Below, in pieces: positions 27,315 to 35,368 of a DNA stretch of 64,000 nt. A model generated the notes under the pieces. That model saw only the letters and a list, made by a program, of their open reading frames with translations. It had not been told where the DNA came from and ran no database searches. The stretch covers positions 124,001-188,000 of the forward strand of contig NZ_AUTC01000024.1 of the NCBI RefSeq assembly GCF_001461695.1, written 5' to 3'. The first letter of the stretch is position 1. Every line of letters starts with the position of its first letter. This DNA is from Sinorhizobium fredii USDA 205. Lineage in GTDB: Bacteria; Pseudomonadota; Alphaproteobacteria; Rhizobiales; Rhizobiaceae. A program made the translations under genes and the position numbers.

Positions 27315-27656
27315 TCAATGGAAGGTCGACTTCGAGAAGAGATTGAGAACCAGGACGCCGGCGATGATCAGCGCCAGGCCGAGGATCGCAGCGAGGTCGA
27401 GCTTCTGGCCGAACGTAATGTAGCCGACCCCTGAAATCAGCACGATGCCAAGGCCGCTCCACAGCGCATAAGCGATCCCGACGGGAATGTAGCGCAGCGT
27501 ATAGGACAGGAAGAAGAAGGCGACGGCATAGCAGACCACCATCAGCACGGTCGGCGCGAGCCGCGTGAAATGCTGCGCCGCCTGCATGGCCGAGGTGCCG
27601 AGCACCTCGAAGACGATGGCGATCACCAGAACGGTGTAGAGCATGGCGGGGTTCAC
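27315..27656 (-). CDS. Small multidrug resistance efflux protein (EmrE/SugE type)
   Basis: 113 residues, four transmembrane helices. The membrane-embedded Glu is in IVFEVLGTSAMQ (helix 1), and the SMR signature YIPVGIAYALWSGLGIVLI is present, with NLFSKSTFH closing as in EmrE. GTG 27656 is taken as start: it gives MNPAMLY, matches the EmrE N-terminus, and has GGAGA upstream. It is downstream of and probably controlled by the TetR gene, which has an operator at its promoter. Substrates are likely lipophilic cations. Confidence 0.88.
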   Translation of the reverse strand: MNPAMLYTVLVIAIVFEVLGTSAMQAAQHFTRLAPTVLMVVCYAVAFFFLSYTLRYIPVGIAYALWSGLGIVLISGVGYITFGQKLDLAAILGLALIIAGVLVLNLFSKSTFH

Positions 27657-27708
27657 GGCACGTCTCCGAAAAATTCGAGTAAGATGGATAGCCTGTCGGC
27701 CGGCGACC

Positions 27709-28269
27709 TCACTGCAGTGAAAGCGCCTTGAGCTTCCGAAGCAGCGCGGCCCGCGTGGGTGCATCGATGTCATGGCTCTGCATGAGGTCTGCCAGCCAGA
27801 TGCCATCGGCGGCGAACCGGGCAAGCAGGCAGTCTGGCGAACTGTCGGTCGCGGCAAACTCGGCCGACCGTCGCTCGACCCACTGCCGCCAGCGCGCCTT
27901 GAGATGCGGTTCCGCAAGTAACGCGATCGTCAGCACGCGCCAGCCCTGCCCTTCCGCTTCCGCGTCGAGCGCAAAGCAGACGGTGAGATAGGCGCGGGTG
28001 AACCGCCCCTGGTCCACCTCATCGTCCGCCATCGCCGCCTCGATCGCCCGGTCGAAGCGGCCGATCAGTTCGTCGAACAAGCCATCCAGCAAGGCGAGCT
28101 TGTTGGGGAAATGGTGCAGCAGCCCGCCCTTGCTGACGCCTGCCGCCTGCGACACCTTTTCAAGGGTGACCGCGGCAATCCCCTGCTCGAGCGACAGCCG
28201 CGCCGCGACGTCCAGCAATTGCTGGCGGACCCGCTCCGGCTGCTTCTTTCTCTGATAGGCGTTCGTCAT
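27709..28269 (-). CDS. TetR-family repressor of the SMR pump
   Basis: 186 residues. The TetR_N HTH runs over residues 10-60 with LEKVSQAAGVSKGGLLHHFPNKLALL. The C-terminal half is the typical ligand-binding helical domain and shows no family-specific motif. Start ATG 28269. A perfect 6-2-6 palindrome lies 15 bases upstream under a TTGACA element, so autoregulation together with the pump gene is very likely. Confidence 0.85.
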   Translation of the reverse strand: MTNAYQRKKQPERVRQQLLDVAARLSLEQGIAAVTLEKVSQAAGVSKGGLLHHFPNKLALLDGLFDELIGRFDRAIEAAMADDEVDQGRFTRAYLTVCFALDAEAEGQGWRVLTIALLAEPHLKARWRQWVERRSAEFAATDSSPDCLLARFAADGIWLADLMQSHDIDAPTRAALLRKLKALSLQ

Positions 28270-28283
28270 GCCACACAAAAGAT

Positions 28284-28305
28284 ACCGTCTGGACGGTTTT
28301 GTCAA
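28284..28305 (-). promoter_or_regulatory. TetR-type operator and -35 element
   Basis: The inverted repeat ACCGTC-TG-GACGGT at 28284-28297 lies directly beside TTGACA (minus strand, 28300-28305). Sites of the form TACCGTCTGGACGGTT are classic for TetR regulators of efflux genes. The repressor bound here would cover the -35/-10 spacer. Confidence 0.8.
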
Positions 28306-28412
28306 GCCCTGACAGATGAGGCGACGTGCGACGCGATGAAACGCCGCAAGCCATGGGCAGCCATTGTGCCCGGCGCCGAGCCGCTATACGAAAATCGGCA
28401 AAGGACAGGATC

Positions 28413-28805
28413 ATGACGGAAACGAAAACCACGACGCTCTACGAGGCGATTGGCGGCGATGCCGCGGTCCGCGCCCTGACGCAGCGCTTCTACGAGCTCA
28501 TGGACAGCCTGCCGGAGGCGGCCCGCTGCCGCGCCGTGCATCCGCCGGACCTTTCCGGCAGCGAGGAGAAGCTCTACGAATATCTGACCGGCTGGCTCGG
28601 CGGACCACCGATCTATGTGGAAAAGCGCGGCCATCCAATGCTGCGCCGGCGGCACTTCATCGCCGAGATCGGCCCGGCCGAACGGGATGAATGGCTGCTG
28701 TGCTTCACGCGCGCTCTCGAGGAGACGGTTGCCCACCCGCAGCTCCGGCAAGTCATCCTCGAACCGATCACGCGGCTCGCCCATCACATGCAGAACAAGG
28801 AATGA
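28413..28805 (+). CDS. Group II truncated haemoglobin
   Basis: 130 residues. The 2-over-2 globin pattern is present: LYEAIGGDAAVRALTQRFYELM, the distal region with Tyr-rich KLYEYLTGWLGGPPIY, and the proximal His in LRRRHFIAEIGPAERDEWL. The Trp in DEWLLCF is the group II G8 Trp. Cytosolic; relatives bind O2 and NO and are linked to nitrosative or oxidative stress. The start follows AAGGACAGGA. Confidence 0.88.
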   Translation: MTETKTTTLYEAIGGDAAVRALTQRFYELMDSLPEAARCRAVHPPDLSGSEEKLYEYLTGWLGGPPIYVEKRGHPMLRRRHFIAEIGPAERDEWLLCFTRALEETVAHPQLRQVILEPITRLAHHMQNKE

Positions 28806-28812
28806 TCGTCAA

Positions 28813-29205
28813 ATGCCGAACCGCGGAATGCGTGGGAGCGTGCTTTTCATCGCCGGCCTGATGGGCGTTTTCGGGGTCGCAGCCGCTGCAGCCGCCTCGC
28901 ATGGTACGGATCCGCGGCTGCTCGGCGGGGCGTCCGCCATGTGCCTCGCCCATGCGCCGGCACTCGTCGCGCTCCATGCCGGATGGGCGCATTTCCGTAC
29001 GGCCGCCGCCTCCGCCCTGTTGCTCGCAGCCGGAACCGCCGTCTTCGCGGCAGACCTCGCCCTGCGCCATTTCCTAGGCCACGGCCTCTTTCCGATGTCG
29101 GCGCCGCTCGGCGGCCTGATGATGATGGGTGGGTGGCTCGCCGTCGCCATGGGGGCGTTCCTGCCCCGCAAAGAGACCGCTCAGGCGCCCTCGACGACGG
29201 TGTAG
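28813..29205 (+). CDS. DUF423 family small membrane protein
   Basis: 130 residues, four hydrophobic segments. The family marks are the N-terminal GLMGVFGVAAAAAASHG and the C-terminal PLGGLMMMGGWLAVAMGAF. It starts seven bases after the globin stop, so it is probably co-transcribed. Its end overlaps the convergent HmuQ-like gene by 25 bases. Function unknown. Confidence 0.8.
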   Translation: MPNRGMRGSVLFIAGLMGVFGVAAAAAASHGTDPRLLGGASAMCLAHAPALVALHAGWAHFRTAAASALLLAAGTAVFAADLALRHFLGHGLFPMSAPLGGLMMMGGWLAVAMGAFLPRKETAQAPSTTV

Positions 29206-29495
29206 CCTTCGAATTTGGGCGGCCCGAGATACATGGAACGGTTGTCGGCAGCGTTGCGGTGCGCGGCCCGGAAGTTTTCCGATTTCGTCCAGGCGACGAA
29301 GGCGTCTCGGCTTTCCCAGTTCGATTTCGAGATGAACGGCGTGTAGCCCTCTTCCGGCACGCTGTCGCCGCGCAGCAGATGGAAATCGATGAAGCCGGGC
29401 ATGTCCGCAAGGCTCGAATCGCGCCGCTTCCAAACGGCCTCGAATGCCTCTTCCTGACCGACGGCAACGTGGAAACGGTTCATGGCGACAAACAT
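29181..29495 (-). CDS. Haem-degrading monooxygenase (HmuQ/IsdG-like)
   Basis: 104 residues; ABM-type ferredoxin-like fold. FVAMNRFHVAVGQEEAFEAVWKRR, FIDFHLLRG and FISKSNWESRDAFVAWTKSENFRAAH, with the Asn and Trp expected near haem, match HmuQ and IsdG/I. HmuQ of Bradyrhizobium opens haem to biliverdin and frees iron. Start ATG 29495 uses an AAAGG site inside the end of the preceding gene. The gene lies in the haem/iron region close to hmuPSTUV, which supports the call. Confidence 0.8.
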   Translation of the reverse strand: MFVAMNRFHVAVGQEEAFEAVWKRRDSSLADMPGFIDFHLLRGDSVPEEGYTPFISKSNWESRDAFVAWTKSENFRAAHRNAADNRSMYLGPPKFEGYTVVEGA

Positions 29496-29499
29496 GCGG

Positions 29500-29775
29500 C
29501 TACCTTTCACGCGCCTTCTTTTCCGAGACCCCGGCATCGCTGCGCGGGAACGGCAGGATAACGGCGTTCGACGATGGTTCAAGCCCGAATGGCTCGCGGA
29601 GCGGGGAGCGGGCCTGCCATGCCGGAAATTCCGTCACGTTGGGATTGTCCTCCAGCAGGCGTGTGCGGCGCGTCAGTACTTCGTAGAGTTCCGACACGAG
29701 CCCATCACCGAGCTGCGAGGCAAGCTTGTGAAGACCGATCATCATCATTTGATCGGGACGTTCGTCGTTCATCAT
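29500..29775 (-). CDS. Conserved small protein upstream of hmuQ-like gene
   Basis: 91 residues, no signal or membrane helix. The N-terminus is Met-rich (MMNDERPDQMMMIGLHKLASQLGD), and the rest is helical with many charged residues. I do not recognise a family. Start ATG 29775 has GGAG six bases upstream. Its stop lies within the ribosome site of the HmuQ-like gene, so the two are coupled and it probably belongs to the same iron-controlled unit. Confidence 0.6.
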   Translation of the reverse strand: MMNDERPDQMMMIGLHKLASQLGDGLVSELYEVLTRRTRLLEDNPNVTEFPAWQARSPLREPFGLEPSSNAVILPFPRSDAGVSEKKARER

Positions 29776-29836
29776 CGATACTCCGTGCGGCGACAACCAG
29801 GGAGAAGATTGCCGCCGTCGCTCTCTCGTCAAAGGT

Positions 29837-30250
29837 TCAGTTCTCGCCGGTGCTTGTGGACAGGTCCTGAAGGGCTCGCTCCAGGCTCGATTTCGAGCCG
29901 TTGCGCAGCGGCACGAAAGCCTTGCCCCACTTCTTGCAGCCCGTCTTCACGCGCAGACACGCATCGTGGCTGATGCAGTCGATGGGGCAGAAGACGCAGT
30001 CGACGGAGGGAAGAACCCGGTCGATGCGCGACACGGCCTCTCGTAAACCGCCGTCATGGTGGATGAGTTCCGCCCCATAGGAGCTGGCGATCTCGCGCAA
30101 GTGGGCAACCTGGCAATCGCGGCCGCCGACATAGAGGAAGCTGCGCCCCTCGAGCGTCGCCTTGCCGCCATTGGGCTGCACTGCGGAGCCTTCCTCCCTT
30201 GCCCTTCCCTTGCCGCCCTTGCCTGCATTCTGGTGCCGCTTGCCGCGCAT
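29837..30250 (-). CDS. DUF2325 family protein
   Basis: 137 residues. After a basic, Gly/Lys-rich tail of about 45 residues comes the DUF2325 core: FLYVGGRDCQVAHLREIASSYGAELIHHDGGL, then VFCPIDCISHDACLRVKTGCKKWGKAFVPLR. Several Cys and His residues are conserved-looking. Start ATG 30250 has GGAG upstream. First gene after a promoter with an IRO-box match, so probably iron-repressed. Function unknown. Confidence 0.75.
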   Translation of the reverse strand: MRGKRHQNAGKGGKGRAREEGSAVQPNGGKATLEGRSFLYVGGRDCQVAHLREIASSYGAELIHHDGGLREAVSRIDRVLPSVDCVFCPIDCISHDACLRVKTGCKKWGKAFVPLRNGSKSSLERALQDLSTSTGEN

Positions 30251-30372
30251 CCGTCTCTCCGTCTTGTCGGCGATGCGCGGGCTTGCTGCCACTGATCGCC
30301 ATCAGAATTCGTTGGCACACACCGAACGGTTGTGCGACGGCGGCAACTTATTAAACTTGATAATCAGAGTAA

Positions 30373-30397
30373 AGTATAAACTTGAGTTTTTTAATCA
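30373..30397 (-). promoter_or_regulatory. IRO-box match and -10 upstream of DUF2325-hmuQ unit
   Basis: TGA-N9-TCA occurs as TGAGTTTTTTAATCA at 30383-30397, the pattern described for the rhizobial iron repressor RirA. On the minus strand a TATACT -10 lies just downstream (30373-30378). The 30300-30448 stretch is very AT-rich, fitting a promoter. RirA binding is inferred. Confidence 0.6.
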
Positions 30398-30448
30398 TAT
30401 TAATTTCGGGCAAATCGGCAACAGCTCCGCCCCTGTACCCGCAGGAAA

Positions 30449-31369
30449 TTACCGCTTGAATGTAACCGGAACGGTAAACGGCCAGCTGTCGCGCCGGGCC
30501 TCGGCGGGGATCGCCGGGAAAGGCGCGGCGCGACGGACGGTATCGAGCGCTGCCTGGTCGAGAATTGGCGAGCCCGAGCTTTTCGCAAGGCTGACGCCGG
30601 CGAGCCCGCCATTGGATGTGACAGTAAAGCGTACGTGGGCGACGCCGCGCAGCCCCTGGCGTTTGGCCTCGGCGGGATAGCGTGTCGCCCGAGTCAGCTT
30701 GCGCTGCACCTTGCCCTTGTAGTTGTCGACAGCGGCGTTGCCCGCTTCACGGGCAACGGAGCCCTGTCTTGCTCCAGTGGCCACGCTGGCCGTTGCATTT
30801 TCCGCGCCGTCCGCCTGGCCTCTTGTTTGTGTATTCGCCTGCTCGCCCCGCTCGCCGGCCTTACTACGTGCAATTTTCTTCTTCTTTACCGGCTCCTTCT
30901 TGGGCTCCGGTTTCTCGACCTTCTTCTCGATCTTCTCCGGCTCCGGCTTCTCTTCCGGAACGACCGTTTCGACGGGCGCGACACTGGCAGTGACCGGCGC
31001 CTCGGCGACCTCGGTCACCGGCATTTCGTCAGCCGGTAGGATCACATCCGCTTCCATCGGCGCAATGTCGGACGGCTGCTCGGAGACACTCTCCGGCGTC
31101 GTTGGCGGAATCTCTTCCGCCGCCTCTTCCGTCGGCGGAACCTCGCTTGGCTTCACCTCTTCCGGCGGGTCTTCCGTGGGTTCGACGACGTCCGAAGGAT
31201 CGCCTGCCTGCAGCGTCTCGTCGAAGGCGTTCCCGAGCAGCGTAACCTCGGTCGCCGCCCCGCCGGCCATCTGAAAATCGTCCTTGCTGGGCTCCAGCAG
31301 CATTGCTCCGCCGGCATGCGCCAGCAGCGAGAGACCGACCGCACCGGTCCATTTGACGATTTGCTTCAT
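30449..31369 (-). CDS. tonB: TonB energy-transducing protein
   Basis: 306 residues. An N-terminal membrane anchor (about residues 8-25) is followed by a long Pro/Glu-rich periplasmic linker (residues 55-165, with PEPEKIEKKVEKPEPKK). The C-terminal TonB domain carries ATRYPAEAKRQGLRGVAHVRFTVTSNG, with the conserved YP, and ends VPVTFKR. It transmits proton-motive force to outer-membrane receptors, here presumably for haem. No exbB/exbD adjoins it. It is downstream of the periplasmic-protein gene, separated by 41 bases. Confidence 0.9.
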   Translation of the reverse strand: MKQIVKWTGAVGLSLLAHAGGAMLLEPSKDDFQMAGGAATEVTLLGNAFDETLQAGDPSDVVEPTEDPPEEVKPSEVPPTEEAAEEIPPTTPESVSEQPSDIAPMEADVILPADEMPVTEVAEAPVTASVAPVETVVPEEKPEPEKIEKKVEKPEPKKEPVKKKKIARSKAGERGEQANTQTRGQADGAENATASVATGARQGSVAREAGNAAVDNYKGKVQRKLTRATRYPAEAKRQGLRGVAHVRFTVTSNGGLAGVSLAKSSGSPILDQAALDTVRRAAPFPAIPAEARRDSWPFTVPVTFKR

Positions 31370-31410
31370 CCGAGCCCGCCTTCCATCGGCACTTCAGCGA
31401 TCGGGCTATG

Positions 31411-31851
31411 TCAGCCCTTGAGTTCAACCGCCGATTTGGAGCCGGTCTTGAGCCCCGTCATGCAGGCACCCTTGTCGACGCCCACGCCGACGCAGGCCGG
31501 CGCATCGTTGATCAGCAGGCTCTTGACTGCCTCGCATTTCGTTCCCGAGAGGTCGAACTGCCGAACCTTCGTCTTGCCGGCGGGCAGGTCGCGAAAATCA
31601 AGGACGGCCATGCGTTCGACCAGCCCCTTCTGGTCGAAGAGCACGAATTCGAAGGAAACCTTGGAGAGTGATTGCTGCAGGCCGTTGCCGGCGACGAAGG
31701 TGAGCTTGCATCCCTTCTCGGACGGAGCGATCTCGTTGAGCTCGATCGTCAGCCCGCTGGGAGCTGTTGCCTCCTGTGCCCCGGCCGCTCCTGTTAGCGA
31801 CAGGACCAGCGCTGCAGACGAGAAAGCGAAACGGGAAAGACAGGCCATCAT
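31411..31851 (-). CDS. Periplasmic protein of unknown function upstream of tonB
   Basis: 146 residues. Signal peptide about 1-26 (ALVLSLTGAAGAQ). The mature protein has four Cys (KGCKL, TKCEAV, PACVG, GACMT), suggesting two disulfides, and a beta-rich pattern. No named family recognised; similar proteins lie next to tonB in rhizobia. Start taken as ATG 31851 in a GTGATGATG run, so it may shift by one codon. Divergent from hmuP with a shared iron-type promoter region. Confidence 0.65.
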   Translation of the reverse strand: MMACLSRFAFSSAALVLSLTGAAGAQEATAPSGLTIELNEIAPSEKGCKLTFVAGNGLQQSLSKVSFEFVLFDQKGLVERMAVLDFRDLPAGKTKVRQFDLSGTKCEAVKSLLINDAPACVGVGVDKGACMTGLKTGSKSAVELKG

Positions 31852-31952
31852 CACACCACCATGCTCCGCATCCGAGCCGCCGATCTTCTAGGCAGCGGGA
31901 GCGATCAATTAACTTGACTGCAACTATCCGGTATTGCGTCCTTAAAGAAATA

Positions 31953-31967
31953 TGAGTAATGGAGTCA
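31953..31967. promoter_or_regulatory. IRO-box match in the tonB-unit/hmuP divergent promoter region
   Basis: TGAGTAATGGAGTCA fits TGA-N9-TCA exactly. On the minus strand it overlaps a TTGACT -35-like element (31964-31969). It sits between two iron/haem uptake units, so one RirA site could govern both. A second, imperfect copy (TGACTGCAACTATCC) lies at 31915-31929. Confidence 0.65.
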
Positions 31968-32042
31968 AGATAGTAATTGGAATGCGCGAGAGGAATGAGG
32001 GGATATCGCCTTGTTTCCGCCACTCGTGGACTGGCCGAAACC

Positions 32043-32225
32043 GTGACACCGAACGACCCCGACACCCCCCAATCTTCGCCGGCGCCGAGAGCGACCCACC
32101 GCTCGCAACCGATCGTGGACAGCCACGAGCTATTCCGCGGCGCCAGCGAGATCCTGATTTCCCATGACGGCGCGATCTACCGGATGCGGATCACCCGACA
32201 GGGCAAGTTGATTCTGAACAAGTAG
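32043..32225 (+). CDS. hmuP: Haemin uptake regulator/accessory protein HmuP
   Basis: 60 residues from GTG 32043. The C-terminal block VDSHELFRGASEILISHDGAIYRMRITRQGKLILNK is the HmuP family signature. In Bradyrhizobium and Sinorhizobium, HmuP is needed for expression of haem uptake genes. The start is uncertain: an ATG at 31995 would give 76 residues but lies only 28 bases from the IRO box and has a badly spaced ribosome site. It is followed after 11 bases by hmuS. Confidence 0.82.
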   Translation: MTPNDPDTPQSSPAPRATHRSQPIVDSHELFRGASEILISHDGAIYRMRITRQGKLILNK

Positions 32226-32236
32226 CGAGACGACCG

Positions 32237-33295
32237 ATGACCGACAGCACGCGCCCCACCCCGACCGAGATCCGCGCCTACCGCGCGGCGCACCCGACGC
32301 TGCGCGAGCGCGACATCGCCGCCCAGCTCGGCATTTCCGAAGCGGCCCTCGTTGCCGCCGAATGCGGGCTGACGGCAATCCGCATTGATGCCGACGCCAA
32401 TCGCTTCCTGATGCGTGCCGAGGGGCTGGGCGAGGTCATGGCGCTCACCCGCAATGAATCCGCCGTCCACGAGAAGATCGGCGTCTACGAGCACGTCAAG
32501 CCAGGCCCGGGTGCAAGCCTGGTGCTCGGATCCGAAATCGATCTGCGCGTCTTCCCCTCCGCCTGGGCACATGGTTTTGCCGTGTCGAAGACCGATGCCA
32601 ATGGCGATGTCCGCCGCAGCCTGCAGTTCTTCGACAAATGGGGTAATGCGGTTCACAAGGTCCACCTGCGCCCCAATTCGGACCTCGAAGCCTATGACAG
32701 GATTGTCGCGGACCTCCGCCTCGACGACCAGTCGCAGGAATTTGCTGCCGAGGTCACCGCGCCGGCGGGCGACAGTGCAATCGGCACCGTCGATACGGAA
32801 GTGCTGCGCGACCATTGGACGAAGCTGACCGACACCCATCAGTTCCACGGCATGTTGCGCAACTTGAAGATCGGCAGGCGCCAGGCCTTGCATGCCGTCG
32901 GAGACGATCTGGCGTGGCAGCTCGATGCGGCCGGCATCGAGACGATGATGCGGAGCAGCGCCGAGATCGAGCTGCCCATCATGTGCTTTGTCGGCAGTGC
33001 CGGGGTCATCCAGATCCATTCCGGCCCGGTCGCGAATATCGCCACCATGGGGCCGTGGCTGAATGTCATGGACCCGACCTTCCACCTGCATTTGCGCACG
33101 GATCACATCGCCGAGCTTTGGGCGGTGCGCAAGCCGACGTCGGACGGCCATGTGACTTCGCTCGAAGCGCTCGACTCCAAGGGTGAAATGGTCATTCAGT
33201 TCTTCGGCAAGCGGAAGGAAGGCTTTGCCGAAAGACCGGAGTGGCGCAGCCTGGCCGAGAGCCTGGCGCGCCTCGATAACATCGCCGCAGCCTGA
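32237..33295 (+). CDS. hmuS: Haemin-degrading/transport factor HmuS
   Basis: 352 residues, cytosolic. It carries the two-repeat HemS/HmuS architecture: an N-terminal EIRAYRAAHPTLRERDIAAQLGISEAALVAA motif, and halves each with a haem-pocket pattern (VMALTRNESAVHEKIGVYEH; FVGSAGVIQIHSGPVANI). It accepts haem imported by HmuTUV. Operon position between hmuP and hmuT fits exactly. Confidence 0.92.
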   Translation: MTDSTRPTPTEIRAYRAAHPTLRERDIAAQLGISEAALVAAECGLTAIRIDADANRFLMRAEGLGEVMALTRNESAVHEKIGVYEHVKPGPGASLVLGSEIDLRVFPSAWAHGFAVSKTDANGDVRRSLQFFDKWGNAVHKVHLRPNSDLEAYDRIVADLRLDDQSQEFAAEVTAPAGDSAIGTVDTEVLRDHWTKLTDTHQFHGMLRNLKIGRRQALHAVGDDLAWQLDAAGIETMMRSSAEIELPIMCFVGSAGVIQIHSGPVANIATMGPWLNVMDPTFHLHLRTDHIAELWAVRKPTSDGHVTSLEALDSKGEMVIQFFGKRKEGFAERPEWRSLAESLARLDNIAAA

Positions 33296-33306
33296 GGAGA
33301 CACGGG

Positions 33307-34254
33307 ATGAACGGCTTCGACTTCCGCCGCCTGCGCCGCTGGGAATCGGCGCTCGCCGTTTTCGCGCTCTCGACGCCCTTCCTGCTGCCGGCGCTCGCGC
33401 CTGGTTCGGCGTCTCTTATAAGCCCTGCAATGGCCGAGACCGTCGAGAAGCCGGACACGTCCCGAGTCGTATCGATCGGCGGCGCGGTGACCGAGATCAT
33501 CTATGCGCTCGGCGAAGAAAACCGGCTTGTTGGCCGCGATTCGACCAGCACCTACCCCGAGGCCGCGGCGAAGCTCCCCAATGTCGGCTATATGCGGCAA
33601 TTGGCGCCGGAGGGAATAATCGCGGTCAACCCAGCGGCGATCGTGGCGATCGACGGGAGCGGCCCGCCCGAAGCGCTTGCCGTGCTGAAGCAGGCGAACA
33701 TCCCCTTCACGACGGTCGCCGAGGCCTACGACAAGACGGGCATCCTTGCCAAGATTCGCGCCGTCGGCGCTTTCCTCGGCGTTCCCGACAAGGCCGAAGC
33801 TCTTGCCAAGTCAGTCGCGCAGGATCTGGACGCCGCCCTTGCCGACAGCGCCGCTCGCCCCGAGAGCGAGCGCAAGCGCGTCCTCTTCATTCTGAGCGCC
33901 CAGGGCGACAAGATCATGGCCTCGGGCACCGGCACAGCCGCCAGCGGCATCATCGAGCTTGCCGGCGCGATCAATGCCACCGGGAATTTCCCCGGCTACA
34001 AGCCGCTGACCGACGAGGCGATCATTGAGGCAAAGCCGGATGTCATCCTGATGATGGATCGGAGCGGAAGCCATGCGACAAGCCCCGATGAACTCTTCGC
34101 TCTTCCGGCTCTGAGTTTGACGCCGGCGGCGAAGGACAAGGCGCTTGTCCGCATGGACGGGTTGCACTTGCTCGGTTTCGGCCCGCGCACCGCAAGCGCG
34201 ATCCGCGAACTGAACACGGCAATCTACGGAAAGAAGACCAATGCCTCGCAGTGA
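33307..34254 (+). CDS. hmuT: Haem ABC transporter periplasmic binding protein HmuT
   Basis: 315 residues. The N-terminal signal has a long n-region and a hydrophobic core, with cleavage after PAMA (about residue 40). It is a type III binding protein: RVVSIGGAVTEIIYALGEENRLVGRDSTSTYP, then LPNVGYMRQLAPEGIIAVNP. The Tyr in VGYMRQL is at the usual haem-ligand place. Overlaps hmuU by 14 bases. Confidence 0.9.
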   Translation: MNGFDFRRLRRWESALAVFALSTPFLLPALAPGSASLISPAMAETVEKPDTSRVVSIGGAVTEIIYALGEENRLVGRDSTSTYPEAAAKLPNVGYMRQLAPEGIIAVNPAAIVAIDGSGPPEALAVLKQANIPFTTVAEAYDKTGILAKIRAVGAFLGVPDKAEALAKSVAQDLDAALADSAARPESERKRVLFILSAQGDKIMASGTGTAASGIIELAGAINATGNFPGYKPLTDEAIIEAKPDVILMMDRSGSHATSPDELFALPALSLTPAAKDKALVRMDGLHLLGFGPRTASAIRELNTAIYGKKTNASQ

Positions 34255-35362
34255 GGCCTTGAGCGGCGCGCGAGGGCGTGCCTTGGCTGCAAGCATCGCC
34301 CATGCGCGGCGCGAAGGCGACCGCTCCGGTCTGGCGCGCATGCTCATTGCCGCCCTCGCCGTGCTTGCCGCTGCGACCTTCGCGACCTCGATCATGACAG
34401 GCGCCGCCGACGCTTCGCTCGGCAATGTAGTCCGGTGGCTTGCCGGCGAGACCGCAGCCGACCAGGCCTTGAGCATGCGGGATCGGATCATCATCCTGGA
34501 TATCCGCCTGCCGCGCGCTGTGCTCGGCATGCTGGTCGGCGCCGCACTCGCCGTTTCCGGCGTCGTCATGCAGGGGCTGTTCCGCAACCCGCTCGCCGAT
34601 CCCGGCCTTGTCGGCGTGTCCTCCGGCGCGAGCCTCGGCGCCGTGCTGCTGATCGTTCTCGGCAGCACCGCGTTCGGTCCGGTCTTTGCCATCTTCGGCT
34701 TCTACGCGCTGCCGCTCGGCGCCTTCTGCGGCGGCCTTATCACGACCATGCTCCTCTACCGCATCGCCACGCGCAGCGGTCAGACTTCGGTGGCGACGAT
34801 GCTGCTTGCAGGGATAGCCCTCGGTGCACTCGCCAGTGCGGTAACCGGCGTGCTCGTCTTCATTGCCGACGACAAGCAGTTGCGTGATCTGACCTTCTGG
34901 GGGCTCGGTTCGCTGGCCGGCGCCAATTGGACGAAGATCCTGGCCGCCGGCCCGATCATCCTCTTGTCGCTTGGCGTCGTCCCCTTTCTGGCGCGGGGCC
35001 TGAACGCGATCACGCTCGGCGAGGCGGCCGCCTTCCACATGGGCGTTCCGGTGCAGCGCCTCAAGAACATCGCCATTTTCAGCGTCGCCGCGGCGACCGG
35101 CGCCTCCGTGGCGGTCAGCGGCGGCATCGGCTTTGTCGGCATCGTCGTGCCGCACCTCCTCAGGCTCGTCATTGGCCCGGATCACCGCTACCTTTTGCCG
35201 GCGTCGGCGCTGCTAGGCGGCACCATGCTGATCTTCGCCGACATGCTGGCCCGCACGATCGTTTCTCCGGCCGAGCTGCCGATCGGCATTATCACCGCCT
35301 TCGTCGGCGCGCCGTTCTTCCTGTGGGTTCTGCTCCGCCGTCGCTCGAATATGGGGCTCTGA
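34241..35362 (+). CDS. hmuU: Haem ABC transporter permease HmuU
   Basis: 373 residues; FecCD family with about nine to ten helices. Motifs: RLPRAVLGMLVGAALAVSGVVMQGLFRNPLADPGLVGVSSGA, GLGSLAGANW, and the C-terminal GFVGIVVPHLLRLVIGPDHRYLLP. The N-terminal cytoplasmic tail (about 35 residues) is long but within range. It forms the channel with HmuV. Confidence 0.92.
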   Translation: MPRSEALSGARGRALAASIAHARREGDRSGLARMLIAALAVLAAATFATSIMTGAADASLGNVVRWLAGETAADQALSMRDRIIILDIRLPRAVLGMLVGAALAVSGVVMQGLFRNPLADPGLVGVSSGASLGAVLLIVLGSTAFGPVFAIFGFYALPLGAFCGGLITTMLLYRIATRSGQTSVATMLLAGIALGALASAVTGVLVFIADDKQLRDLTFWGLGSLAGANWTKILAAGPIILLSLGVVPFLARGLNAITLGEAAAFHMGVPVQRLKNIAIFSVAAATGASVAVSGGIGFVGIVVPHLLRLVIGPDHRYLLPASALLGGTMLIFADMLARTIVSPAELPIGIITAFVGAPFFLWVLLRRRSNMGL

Positions 35363-35368
35363 CTTAAG

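Noticed and set aside
31915..31929. Second IRO box TGACTGCAACTATCC
   Set aside because: The right half-site is TCC, not TCA; kept only as an imperfect copy beside the exact site.
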